From CAYTTR01 sp964440805 (lineage in GTDB: Bacteria; Acidobacteriota; Aminicenantia; Aminicenantales; Aminicenantaceae), in assembly GCA_964440805.1 (NCBI GenBank), contig CAYTTR010000012.1, forward strand, positions 1 to 63,480: DNA of 63,480 nucleotides, read 5' to 3'. A program made the translations under genes and the position numbers. Shown here piece by piece: positions 17,742 to 26,407 of this stretch (within the stretch, counting starts at the first letter, position 1; the number at the start of each line of letters is the position of its first letter). The notes beneath the pieces were generated by a model that was not told where the DNA came from, did not search any database, and saw only the letters and a program-made list of their open reading frames with translations.

Positions 17742-18524
17742 TTAAATTCCCTTGAACTCGGCTTTTCTCTTCTCAAGAAAAGCCTTGGTTCCTTCTTGGC
17801 TGTCTTCGGTGCTGCAGGATTTTCCAAAAAATTCTGCTTCCAGAAGCAGTCCATCTTCCAGTGATTTGTCCAGGCCCTGGTTTACAACCCTGATGGAATA
17901 TTCAAGAGCTAAGGGAGCATTTTTCATCATCTCATTAGCTGTCTCTTTAGCAGCATCCAATAGTTTATCAGCAGGCACAACCTGATCTACCAACCCAATC
18001 CTCAGAGCTTCCTGGGCATCAATGATTTTGCCGGTTAGAATAAGCTCCAATGCCTTTCCCTTTCCTACCAATCTGGTTAGTCTTTGAGTACCTCCGAAAC
18101 CGGGAATTAAGCCTAATTTCACTTCAGGCTGCCCCATCTTGGCTTTTTCCGAGGCGATACGAATATGACAGGCCAGGACCATTTCTGTTCCTCCGCCCAG
18201 AGCAAATCCGTTGACAGCAGCTATCACCGGTTTCCTGAGGTTTTCCATAAGCTTGGTCAGCTCCTGGCCTTCCAAGGCATAATCCTTGCCCCGGTTATAA
18301 TCAAGATTGATCAGCTCGCTGATGTCCGCCCCAGCAATAAAGGCCTTATCCCCGGCACCTGTAAAAATTACAACCTTAACCTCCGGATCTTCATGAAAAG
18401 ACATAAAGGCTGAATAAAGCTCTTTGATTGTCTGGGCGTTCAGAGCATTAAGTTTATCCGGCCTGTTGACTATGACCCAGCCGATTCCCTCTTCTTTTTT
18501 AGTAACTAAATTTTGATATCCCAC
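17742..18524 (-). CDS. Enoyl-CoA hydratase/crotonase
   Basis: A 260-residue crotonase-fold enzyme, probably hydrating crotonyl-CoA or related enoyl-CoAs in amino-acid or fatty-acid fermentation. The oxyanion-hole segment is KAFIAGADISEL. Both catalytic glutamates are present, in ALGGGTEMVLAC and GQPEVKLGLIPGFGGTQ. The start is GTG with a strong AAGGAGG. It lies 11 bp upstream of ribH on the same strand, probably only as a transcriptional neighbour. The exact substrate cannot be set from sequence. Confidence 0.92.
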   Translation of the reverse strand: MGYQNLVTKKEEGIGWVIVNRPDKLNALNAQTIKELYSAFMSFHEDPEVKVVIFTGAGDKAFIAGADISELINLDYNRGKDYALEGQELTKLMENLRKPVIAAVNGFALGGGTEMVLACHIRIASEKAKMGQPEVKLGLIPGFGGTQRLTRLVGKGKALELILTGKIIDAQEALRIGLVDQVVPADKLLDAAKETANEMMKNAPLALEYSIRVVNQGLDKSLEDGLLLEAEFFGKSCSTEDSQEGTKAFLEKRKAEFKGI

Positions 18525-18548
18525 AGTCCCTCCTTATTCTTCCTGGAA

Positions 18549-19670
18549 TTAAACCAGTTTTTTTTCAAATATCCTGTACTTTTTATAAATTGTTCCTCCC
18601 AGGGAAGCTGTAAACCGGTTAATGGCCTCATTGTCTTCCAGTTGCCAGGAAGTCTCGCACCATTCATAACCGTTCCGAATGGCATTTTTTTCCAACTGGG
18701 AGTACAAATAATAACTGATTCCCCTCATCCGGTATTCTTTCAAAACACCAAAAACCACTGCCCGCATTCCTTTGATTTTATTACGGTAAGTTAAATATTT
18801 AAGAATACTCAAGGGAGTCAGCCTTCCGTTCATATGCTTTAAAATTTCATTATAATTAGGAAGTCCGAAGGCAAAGCCGATGGGTTTTCCCTTGTTCTCA
18901 GCAAAAATAACCAAATCAGGGTCGGCGAACTGTTTTAACTTTTTGGCCATATGAAGCATTTCATTCTCAGTCCAGGGAACAAAACCCCAATTGCCTTTCC
19001 AGGCATCATTGTAAATAAAGGCAATCCGGCGGGCTTCCTCTTCTACATTTTTCAAATTAACAGTTCTCAAAGTGATGGAAGTTTCTCTTTTTATCTTCTC
19101 AATTATAGTCTGGACTTTATCCTTTTCCTTATGCTTTCTGGTCATGAAAAAGGCATAAAGGTCTTTTGCTTTGATTAAGCCACATTTTTCCATTAGTTCC
19201 AGATAATAAGAAGGATTATAAGGCATCATGATGACTGGAGGAGAATTGAATCCTTCCAGGAGAAAAGCACACTCGTCGTTCATGGAAAGGTTTACCGGTC
19301 CCCTTAGGGTATCCATTCCCTTTTCTCTTCCCCAGCGAGAAACTTCCTCCATGAGAGCAAAGGCAACATCCCTGTCGTTATAGCTTTCATAGAGTCCGAA
19401 AAAAACAATTTTCTCCTTGTGAAATTCATTGTGCTGTTCATCGTGTATGGCTGCCACCCGGCCGAAAAGCTTTTCATCTTTATAGGCAAGGAAAAGATCG
19501 ACTTGGGCCTGTTCAAAAAAGGGATTTTTATTTCTGTTCAATTTCTCCTTCATGTCCATTAAAAGAGGAGGAACCCAGTTGGAATCATTCCGGTAGATTT
19601 TCCAGGGAAATAAAATAAATTTTTTCAAATCTTTCTTTGATTCCGCTTTTACTATCCTTATGCTTTCCAT
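18549..19670 (-). CDS. Tandem GNAT-fold protein of unknown substrate
   Basis: A 373-residue soluble protein. The N-terminal half carries a conserved segment RGPVNLSMNDECAFLLEG and the C-terminal half a GNAT acetyltransferase-like domain (about 245-365) with VLKEYRMRGISYYLY as the acyl-CoA pyrophosphate loop. This family is widespread in anaerobic bacteria and unassigned. It is first in the minus-strand train and divergent from the Lon-like gene. N-acyltransferase activity on an amino acid or lipid precursor is inference only. Confidence 0.8.
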   Translation of the reverse strand: MESIRIVKAESKKDLKKFILFPWKIYRNDSNWVPPLLMDMKEKLNRNKNPFFEQAQVDLFLAYKDEKLFGRVAAIHDEQHNEFHKEKIVFFGLYESYNDRDVAFALMEEVSRWGREKGMDTLRGPVNLSMNDECAFLLEGFNSPPVIMMPYNPSYYLELMEKCGLIKAKDLYAFFMTRKHKEKDKVQTIIEKIKRETSITLRTVNLKNVEEEARRIAFIYNDAWKGNWGFVPWTENEMLHMAKKLKQFADPDLVIFAENKGKPIGFAFGLPNYNEILKHMNGRLTPLSILKYLTYRNKIKGMRAVVFGVLKEYRMRGISYYLYSQLEKNAIRNGYEWCETSWQLEDNEAINRFTASLGGTIYKKYRIFEKKLV

Positions 19671-19826
19671 TTTTACTCCAGCAAAATTCGTTTTATTGTA
19701 TCAGATAAAACCCACTTTTGCACGAACAAATTCATACAGAACAAGCATGGATAAAGTTGTCATCAAGACTATAAATATAATAAACTAAACAAGAATGTTT
19801 TTTTCGTTGATCAAGGAGGTAATTTT

Positions 19827-22268
19827 ATGCGAAAAAAGACTGATTTTAAAGAGCTCGCTCCTGGACAATTAACCTGGAATCTGAATGAATCAAAAATCCC
19901 CTTCGATACATCCGCTGAATGTGAATCCTGTGAAGAAATAATAGGACAAAAACGGGCGCTTAAATCCATTCAAACAGGATTAAACATAAAGAGCCTGGGA
20001 TATAACATATTTATTACTGGGCTGGTAGGCACTGGCAGAACCACCACTATCAAGAAATACCTCGAGAAAATTAAAACCAAGGAAGAAGTTCCAGACGACA
20101 TTGTTTATGTTCATAATTTCAAAAAACCCGATGAGCCATCTCTCATTATTCTTCCTGCTGGAAATGGAAGGGAATTCAAAAAAGCCATGGATCAGTTGCT
20201 AGGCATGCTCCGCAATAATATTCCTGAACTTCTTCAGAGCAAATATTACAAAGAAAAAAAAGACAGTCTGATTGAAAGCCAGCAAAAAAAACAAAAAGAG
20301 ATACTTAAAAGTTTTGAAGAGGAAGCGGCCAAAGAAGGTTTCTCGGTAATACAGGTCCAGATGGGGATGTTCGTCAAGCCGGATCTTATTCCCTTGATCG
20401 ACGGAAAACCGGTTCCCTTCAACAAACTGGAAGCATTGGCCCGGGAAGGCAAATTCCCCAAAGAAAAACTGGATTCACTTAAAAAGAAATATGAAGAGCT
20501 AACCGATAAACTTGAAGATGTTTTTGAAAAACTCAAAGCTCTGGAGGAAAAAATCCGGGAACTTCTTAAAGAATGGGATGAAGCGTCGATTACACCCATT
20601 ATAAAAGGAGCCATCTCAGAAATAAGAAATAAGTTCCGGTTTGAGAAAATCACAAGTTATCTGGACCATATTGAATCTCATCTCATCCAGAACATCAATC
20701 TCTTCAAGGCTCAGAAAAAAGAAACTCCGGAAGCTCAACTTGAGGATCCTTTTGTGGCGTTCCGGGTGAACCTGCTCATCGATAACGCCGAACAAGAAGG
20801 AGCTCCGGTGGTTATTGAAACAAATCCGAATTACGTCAATTTGTTCGGTGCCGTGGAAGCCTCCATAAGCCGGATGGGCGCTCTTCAGACCGATTTCACC
20901 AAGATAAAAGCAGGTTCTTTCCTCAACGCTAATGGCGGGTACTTAGTGATAAACGCCTTAGATGCTCTTATTGAACCGGGTGTTTGGATGACACTCAAAA
21001 GGACTCTACGCTACCGGAAGCTGGAAATCCAGAATTATACTCCTTTCTATCTCATATCAACCAGCCGCCTCAAGCCCGAACCGATTGAAACCAATGTCAA
21101 GGTGGTTATGATCGGAGACAGCTATATTTACAATCTCCTTTATCACTTGGATGAAGACTTTAAAAAAATCTTTAAGGTTAAAGCTGAATTTGACTCGGAT
21201 ATAGCCAAAACGGATAAGACTGTTACCGAATATGTCAGCTTTATTAAAAAAATAACCGATGATGATAAACTTCTCTCCTTTGACCGCAGCGGCATGGCCG
21301 CCATTATAGAACATGGAACACGCTTATCAGGAAGACAGAGAAAAATCTCCACTCGTTTTCACATTATCGCTGATGTTATCAGGGAATCCAGCTACTGGGC
21401 CTCCCGGGAAAGACAGAAAGAGGTTAAAAGACAACATGTGAGAAAAGCCATTGATGAACGTTTCGAACGAATTAGTTTGGTTGAAGATAAGATTCAGGAG
21501 CTGATTGAAGAAGGATCCCTACTCATTGACACAGAAGGAGGGGTTGTTGGACAAGTGAACGGACTTTCTGTCTATCAATTAGGAGATACCTATTTTGGAA
21601 AACCAATCCGAATTACAGCCACCACCTCGGTAGGAAGAGCAGGCGTAATTAATATTGAGAGGGAAGCCGATCTCAGTGGTCGAACCCACAACAAAGGAGT
21701 CCTCATTCTGGCCGGCTATCTCAGGGGAAAATACGCCCAGGATAAACCTTTCGCCTTGTCTGCCAGCTTGGCCTTTGAACAGTCTTATTCAGGGGTTGAC
21801 GGAGACAGTGCTTCCTCGACAGAAGTCTATGCCATCCTGTCCTCTCTTTCCGGACTTTCATTGAGACAGGATATTGCTGTAACCGGCTCACTGAATCAGA
21901 AAGGAGAAATCCAGCCTATTGGGGCTGTCAATGAAAAAATAGAAGGCTTCTTTGAAGTCTGCAAAGCCAAAGGTTTCACTGGAAACCAGGGAGTCATTAT
22001 TCCCCATCAAAACGCCCATAATCTTATGCTGAAAGACGAAATTGTTGAGGCAGTACAAGCTGGAAAGTTCCACATTTTTTCTGTCAATACAATTGACGAT
22101 GGCATTGAAATACTTACCGGAATCAAAGCAGGCGAAAAAAAAGATGATGGAACTTTCGAGGAGGGAACGGTTAATTATCTGGTTGACCGGGAAATGCAAC
22201 GGTTAGCCACCAGCTGGAAAGCTTACGCTCAGACTTCTTTAGAGGGAAAAACTAAAGAAGCCAAATAA
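19827..22268 (+). CDS. LonC/LonB-like ATP-dependent protease
   Basis: An 813-residue Lon-family serine protease of the type with an N-terminal AAA module and an inserted coiled coil (about 130-290). The P-loop is the variant GLVGTGRTT at 65-73, with Arg in place of the usual Lys. The proteolytic domain has the Ser661-Lys704 dyad, spaced 43 residues as in E. coli Lon (Ser679/Lys722). The Arg in Walker A and the poor second ATP motif suggest weak or absent ATPase activity, as proposed for LonC (inference). It has a strong AAGGAGG site. It is cytoplasmic, stand-alone and convergent with the tricorn remnant. Confidence 0.9.
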   Translation: MRKKTDFKELAPGQLTWNLNESKIPFDTSAECESCEEIIGQKRALKSIQTGLNIKSLGYNIFITGLVGTGRTTTIKKYLEKIKTKEEVPDDIVYVHNFKKPDEPSLIILPAGNGREFKKAMDQLLGMLRNNIPELLQSKYYKEKKDSLIESQQKKQKEILKSFEEEAAKEGFSVIQVQMGMFVKPDLIPLIDGKPVPFNKLEALAREGKFPKEKLDSLKKKYEELTDKLEDVFEKLKALEEKIRELLKEWDEASITPIIKGAISEIRNKFRFEKITSYLDHIESHLIQNINLFKAQKKETPEAQLEDPFVAFRVNLLIDNAEQEGAPVVIETNPNYVNLFGAVEASISRMGALQTDFTKIKAGSFLNANGGYLVINALDALIEPGVWMTLKRTLRYRKLEIQNYTPFYLISTSRLKPEPIETNVKVVMIGDSYIYNLLYHLDEDFKKIFKVKAEFDSDIAKTDKTVTEYVSFIKKITDDDKLLSFDRSGMAAIIEHGTRLSGRQRKISTRFHIIADVIRESSYWASRERQKEVKRQHVRKAIDERFERISLVEDKIQELIEEGSLLIDTEGGVVGQVNGLSVYQLGDTYFGKPIRITATTSVGRAGVINIEREADLSGRTHNKGVLILAGYLRGKYAQDKPFALSASLAFEQSYSGVDGDSASSTEVYAILSSLSGLSLRQDIAVTGSLNQKGEIQPIGAVNEKIEGFFEVCKAKGFTGNQGVIIPHQNAHNLMLKDEIVEAVQAGKFHIFSVNTIDDGIEILTGIKAGEKKDDGTFEEGTVNYLVDREMQRLATSWKAYAQTSLEGKTKEAK

Positions 22269-22293
22269 TAAAATTTAGTTCAATCTGGATTAT

Positions 22294-22929
22294 TTAGGAA
22301 AAAAACGGGGTACAGTTGTTTTCAATTTTCTTATGCCTCTTGGACCGGTCTGGCTCTGCCGGTTTCCCCGGTTTGCGGGGAGGATTTTTCTTCAACTCTT
22401 CCAAGAGAACTCCCACCGCTTTTTCCAAACTGGGATTATCTCCTTTAACAATGAGCTCAGGCCGGTCATAAACTTCAATATCTGGATCTACCCCTATTCC
22501 TTCAACTGCCCACTCGCCTTCTGTATTGACAAAACCAAAAGTGGGCACGGCTAAATAACCTCCGTCCATCAAGCCTGGATTTCCGGAGAGTCCCACCAGT
22601 CCTCCCCATGTACGTGTCTCGATTAAGAGACCAAGGTTAAGTTTTTTGAAGTAATAAGGAAAGGCATCGCCACCTGAAGAGGAATAATGACTAATCAGCA
22701 TAACCTTAGGACCGTCATGAGCCATTCCAGGAGTCTGGGACATTTCCAGACCTCGCCGGGCCCAGTAGTTCAAGATATCCCTGTCCAGAAGATCTATCAT
22801 AACATCCGGAATGAAACCGCCACCATTGTAACGCTCATCAATGATCAAGGCCTCACGGTCGGAAAAGGCGTACATTCCCTTGAACAATTCCCGGGCACCT
22901 TCACGGGTTGGCCCAGAATTTACCACCAT
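22294..22929 (-). pseudogene. Tricorn-type S41 protease remnant (C-terminal fragment)
   Basis: About 211 residues matching only the catalytic end of tricorn-like S41 proteases. ALIIDERYNGGGF is the conserved helix start. HYSSSGGDAFPYYFK carries the nucleophilic Ser. GWAVEGIGVDPDI-like sequence follows (here EWAVEGIGVDPDIEV). The family is normally about 1000 residues with beta-propellers and a PDZ domain, all missing here. The frame stays open upstream to about 23010 (KPREAGHKIP) but has no start codon. The N-terminal remainder has been replaced by the rluB-type gene. Most likely a decayed gene. Confidence 0.8.
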
Positions 22930-23000
22930 CGGTATTTTATGTCCGGCCTCCCTTGGTTTTTGATAATAATATTTTATCTTTATTTTTTCAAAAGAATCTA

Positions 23001-23729
23001 CTAAAGACCCACTGCTACTTTAAGTTTCTCTACTTCTCTTTGAGTCAGCCTTCTCCATTCACCTTCTCTTAAATTTCCCAGAGACAGGGGGCCAAATTGA
23101 ATTCTCTGGAGGTCTTCAACCTCTACTCCAATAATCTGAAAAAGGCGGCGGATCTCTCTTTTCCGGCCTTCATGGATTGCCACCCGCAATAAGGCCCGGC
23201 TTCCTCCTTCGCTCAATTTTTTTATCTCAGCAGGAGCTGTTTTCCTGCCGTCCAGAAGAACGCCTTTTCGAATTTTTTTCAGGCCAGCCTCTTGAGGAAT
23301 ACCCCTGATTTTTACCAGGTAAACCTTACGAATCTCGTGCCGGGGATGACTTAACCTGACGGTCAGCTCACCATCATTTGTTAAAAGAAGAAGTCCCCGG
23401 CTGTCCTGGTCAAGCCGTCCAACAGGAAAAATTCTATCCTTAATACGGGGAAGAAGGGATAAAACAGTGGGTCTGCCAAATGGGTCTTTGAGAGTGACCA
23501 AATAACCTGGAGGCTTGTTCAAAATTAGGTAGATTTTCCGGGGAATAAAATCAACTTTCTTTCCATCAACCTCGATTGTGTCTCTTTCGGGATCAATTTT
23601 TGTGCCCAGATTATCAACCATTTTACGGTTGACTGAGATCCGGCCTTGCTGAAGATATCGGTCGGCTTCCCGCCGGGAACATACTCCTGCCTGGGAAAGG
23701 AATTTATTCAACCGGATTAACGAAGACAT
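23001..23729 (-). CDS. RsuA/RluB-family rRNA pseudouridine synthase
   Basis: Isomerises uridine in 23S or 16S rRNA. It has an S4 RNA-binding domain (about 5-60, LNKFLSQAGVCSRREAD) then the catalytic domain with GRLDQDSRGLLLL carrying the active-site Asp. It is about 242 residues. I take the ATG at 23729; a TTG two codons upstream is also possible. The putative ribosome site AGGTTGG comes from the end of a MITE-like repeat directly upstream (23734-23762). Closest to RluB by length, but RsuA cannot be excluded. Confidence 0.9.
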   Translation of the reverse strand: MSSLIRLNKFLSQAGVCSRREADRYLQQGRISVNRKMVDNLGTKIDPERDTIEVDGKKVDFIPRKIYLILNKPPGYLVTLKDPFGRPTVLSLLPRIKDRIFPVGRLDQDSRGLLLLTNDGELTVRLSHPRHEIRKVYLVKIRGIPQEAGLKKIRKGVLLDGRKTAPAEIKKLSEGGSRALLRVAIHEGRKREIRRLFQIIGVEVEDLQRIQFGPLSLGNLREGEWRRLTQREVEKLKVAVGL

Positions 23730-23733
23730 AACC

Positions 23734-23762
23734 AACCTGGACTATTCATAAAAAAGGCCGAT
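23734..23762 (+). repeat. MITE-like repeat end (copy 2)
   Basis: AACCTGGACTATTCATAAAA followed by AAGGCCGAT matches the left end of the copy at 32151 with one change. It is a solo end lying immediately before the start codon of the pseudouridine synthase gene on the other strand. Confidence 0.7.
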
Positions 23763-23774
23763 AAAAAAAATATA

Positions 23775-24335
23775 TTAAAAATAGAAATTAAATCCCCCGG
23801 AAAGTGTAAAATGACCGAATTTCATTTCTTCACCTTCTATTTCCAACCGGTTGAGATGATAACGGCCTTCGGCCAGGAGAGATAATTTCTTGCCAACATG
23901 GAGCTCAATACCTGCTCCCAAGTTGAAGCGGCGCTTCCGGTCCTCATCCACTCCCTGAATATCTGCTCCATAATAACCATAACCGGCAGATAAATAAGGA
24001 TGAATAAATAACAAAGGAAGAAAATACTTAAAATTCAATCCTAAATGATTTGTATCCACCTGGCGGCCCGACCAATCCGGAAGGCCGTTATTTATCTGAA
24101 TGTTATGGGAAGCCTGAAAATAATTCAATTCCAGGGAAATCATCATCAACTTCAATCCTACCCTTGCTCCATAAAGAAAAGAAGTATCCCTGTTGAACTC
24201 AATATTTTTAAAACCAGGTTTTTGAGAAGAAACTCCTCCTTGGAGTCCCAAAAAAAATCCACTTTGAGCCAGGACATCGCCGGTAAATAGACACAGGCAC
24301 CCGGCCATAAGCAAAAAAGATATAGTTTTTTTCAT
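23775..24335 (-). CDS. Small outer-membrane beta-barrel protein
   Basis: A 186-residue exported protein with a signal peptide (about 1-23, ending VLAQS). The mature part is a series of amphipathic alternating strands with aromatic girdles, ending in a terminal strand FTLSGGFNFYF with C-terminal Phe, as in OmpW/OprF-like eight-stranded barrels. It has a strong GAGGAG site. No specific function is evident. Confidence 0.75.
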   Translation of the reverse strand: MKKTISFLLMAGCLCLFTGDVLAQSGFFLGLQGGVSSQKPGFKNIEFNRDTSFLYGARVGLKLMMISLELNYFQASHNIQINNGLPDWSGRQVDTNHLGLNFKYFLPLLFIHPYLSAGYGYYGADIQGVDEDRKRRFNLGAGIELHVGKKLSLLAEGRYHLNRLEIEGEEMKFGHFTLSGGFNFYF

Positions 24336-24387
24336 GCTTTTCTCCTCATCCAGTCAGCTCTCTTCGAATCCGGGCTTCGTATATTAT

Positions 24388-24999
24388 TCAGACCTCTTTC
24401 TGAGATAACCTTGGCTTGGCCAGAATTTCCTGGATCCTTAAGTTGAAAAAATTCTGGACATGAGCCGGCTTTAGAACCAGAGCTGTATCGGCTCCCCTGC
24501 CTGTTCCTCCGATAGCAACAGAGGATGTTCCGGTAGAGACAAGACCGGCATCTGCAGCCATTAAAGCTATTTCCACAGCCACTTTTACTCCCTGACCGAA
24601 AATCCTGAGAGTAAAGGCCATTATTTCTTCAAGCTGATAAGCCCCCAGTTTTTTTCTAACCGCTCTTCCCACTCCTCCCAGGGCATGCTGGCAGGTAAGA
24701 ACTTTAACTCCGGCCTTAAGCAGCTTTTCCCGGTTTTCAGGCGAAAGCTCCTGGATATCAGGACCGGTGAAACCTGTGGAATGGGTGATCACAACTACAT
24801 TCTTGCCTTTAAATATTTCAGCAGCCAGGAAACCTGTTTCTCCCGAGTTAGAAGCCACAATAATATCCTTTAAGCCCAGTTCCTCTGCCCTGCGGGCTGC
24901 CACCTCCAGGGTTTGTTTTGTATTTTGAGAACCCGGTCTTTCAAAATACAAGCAGGGTACGATTTTGTAATCATTTCCTTTTTCCCGGATATCAAACAT
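24388..24999 (-). CDS. Pyruvate kinase C-terminal (alpha/beta) domain protein
   Basis: A 203-residue stand-alone protein resembling the regulatory C-terminal domain of pyruvate kinase: TKQTLEVAARRAEELG and IIVASNSGETGFLAAEIF correspond to the start of that fold. The TIM-barrel catalytic part is absent, so it is not a pyruvate kinase. The family recurs in anaerobic bacteria and archaea with unknown function, possibly binding a phosphorylated effector. It has a GGGAG ribosome site. Confidence 0.8.
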   Translation of the reverse strand: MFDIREKGNDYKIVPCLYFERPGSQNTKQTLEVAARRAEELGLKDIIVASNSGETGFLAAEIFKGKNVVVITHSTGFTGPDIQELSPENREKLLKAGVKVLTCQHALGGVGRAVRKKLGAYQLEEIMAFTLRIFGQGVKVAVEIALMAADAGLVSTGTSSVAIGGTGRGADTALVLKPAHVQNFFNLRIQEILAKPRLSQKEV

Positions 25000-25120
25000 C
25001 TTCTACTCCCATAAACGAAGAATTTCTCCTAAATTATACCAATATAAACGTACTTTATCATCCATAAGAGAAATGAAAAATAATATTTATACAACTCTCT
25101 GGGGTATATAACTTTTAACT

Positions 25121-25148
25121 TTGTCTTTCGTATTACTCCTTGTAAAAT
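25121..25148 (+). promoter_or_regulatory. Candidate promoter for the permease pair
   Basis: TTGTCT (25121-25126), 16 bases, TAAAAT (25143-25148), 23 bases upstream of the first permease ATG. Both hexamers match the sigma-70 consensus at four or five of six positions. This is a visual match only. Confidence 0.3.
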
Positions 25149-25171
25149 AAATAGAAGAGTAAGGAAGCAAA

Positions 25172-26407
25172 ATGGCCAGATCGCATGTAGGTGAATCGTT
25201 CTTAATGGCTTTCGGTTCGCTCTGGGCCAGCAAACTGCGTTCTTTTCTTACTCTTTTAGGAATAATAATCGGAGTCCTGACTATTGTCGCTGTTGTATCC
25301 ATTATCCAGGGATTAAACAATTACGTATACGAAAAATTTTCCTTTTATGGAGCTAATGATTTTTCTGTAACCAAGTTTTCTTTTGGAGCCAGAACCTTAG
25401 CCGAATTCAGAGAGCAGCTTAAACGAAAGGACCTCAATCTGGAAGACATGAAACTTATCAGACAAAACTGTCGTTCCTGCCAATTAGTAGGAGCCTCGGC
25501 CTCAACCTCAAAAACCGTGAAATACAGGGAAAAATCATTGAAAAATGTCAATATAAGCGGGGTCACCTATGTGGATCACCTAATTGGCAGTATTGAAGAA
25601 CTTCGCTCAGGAAGACATTTGCTTAAGGAGGATGAAGACCATTCCAGGACTGTTTGCATCATAGGCGCAGATGTGGCAGAAAATCTTTTCCCTAATATTG
25701 ATCCCTTGGGAAAATGGATTAAAGTAGGAAACCGTAATTTTAATATAGTAGGAGCAGCAGAGGCAAAAGGTAAGATTCTGGGGATGAGCCAGGATAATTT
25801 TGTCCGCATTCCTATATCTACCTTTCTTAAAATTTACGGTTCCCGGCGCAGCTTGTCTATTAATGTCCATACTTTATCCCAGGAACAAATGGCTCAGGCC
25901 CAGGAAGAAATAAGGACGCTGCTAAGGGCCAAAAGGCACCTGTCCTTTAAAGATTCAGACGATTTTTCATTTCAGACATCCGATACATTTATTCAATTTT
26001 ACAGGTCTGCCACCGCTGGAATTTACTTCGCCATGATAGCCATTTCCTCCATAGCTTTGTTAGTAGGCGGTATCGTGGTCATGAACATTATGTTGGTTTC
26101 AGTTACTGAAAGAACAAACGAAATTGGTATTCGCATGGCTGTAGGCGCTAAACGTAAGGATATTCTACTCCAGTTTCTGATTGAATCGGCTGTTCTTTCC
26201 ACCACAGGAGGAGCCATAGGAATTTTTCTGGGGTTTATCCTGGCCAGAGTAGTCACTCTGACCTCATCCCTCCCCTCCACTATTGAACCAGGTGCTGTGG
26301 TTGCCGCCATCCTGGTATCATCATCGGTAGGTCTTTTCTTCGGCTTATACCCGGCCAGCAAAGCATCCAAACTCAATCCTATAGAAGCCTTAAGGTCGGA
26401 ACAATGA
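25172..26407 (+). CDS. MacB-like ABC transporter permease 1
   Basis: A 411-residue permease. N-terminal helix (about 20-45) in SLWASKLRSFLTLLGIIIGV, periplasmic MacB core domain (about 50-265) and three C-terminal FtsX-domain helices (about 280-400). The GIRMAVGAKRKDILLQFL motif is typical of MacB. No ATPase domain is present. It overlaps the next permease by ATGA, so the two probably form a heterodimer. They likely move a peptide, lipid or lipoprotein, or act by mechanotransmission (inference). Confidence 0.9.
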   Translation: MARSHVGESFLMAFGSLWASKLRSFLTLLGIIIGVLTIVAVVSIIQGLNNYVYEKFSFYGANDFSVTKFSFGARTLAEFREQLKRKDLNLEDMKLIRQNCRSCQLVGASASTSKTVKYREKSLKNVNISGVTYVDHLIGSIEELRSGRHLLKEDEDHSRTVCIIGADVAENLFPNIDPLGKWIKVGNRNFNIVGAAEAKGKILGMSQDNFVRIPISTFLKIYGSRRSLSINVHTLSQEQMAQAQEEIRTLLRAKRHLSFKDSDDFSFQTSDTFIQFYRSATAGIYFAMIAISSIALLVGGIVVMNIMLVSVTERTNEIGIRMAVGAKRKDILLQFLIESAVLSTTGGAIGIFLGFILARVVTLTSSLPSTIEPGAVVAAILVSSSVGLFFGLYPASKASKLNPIEALRSEQ

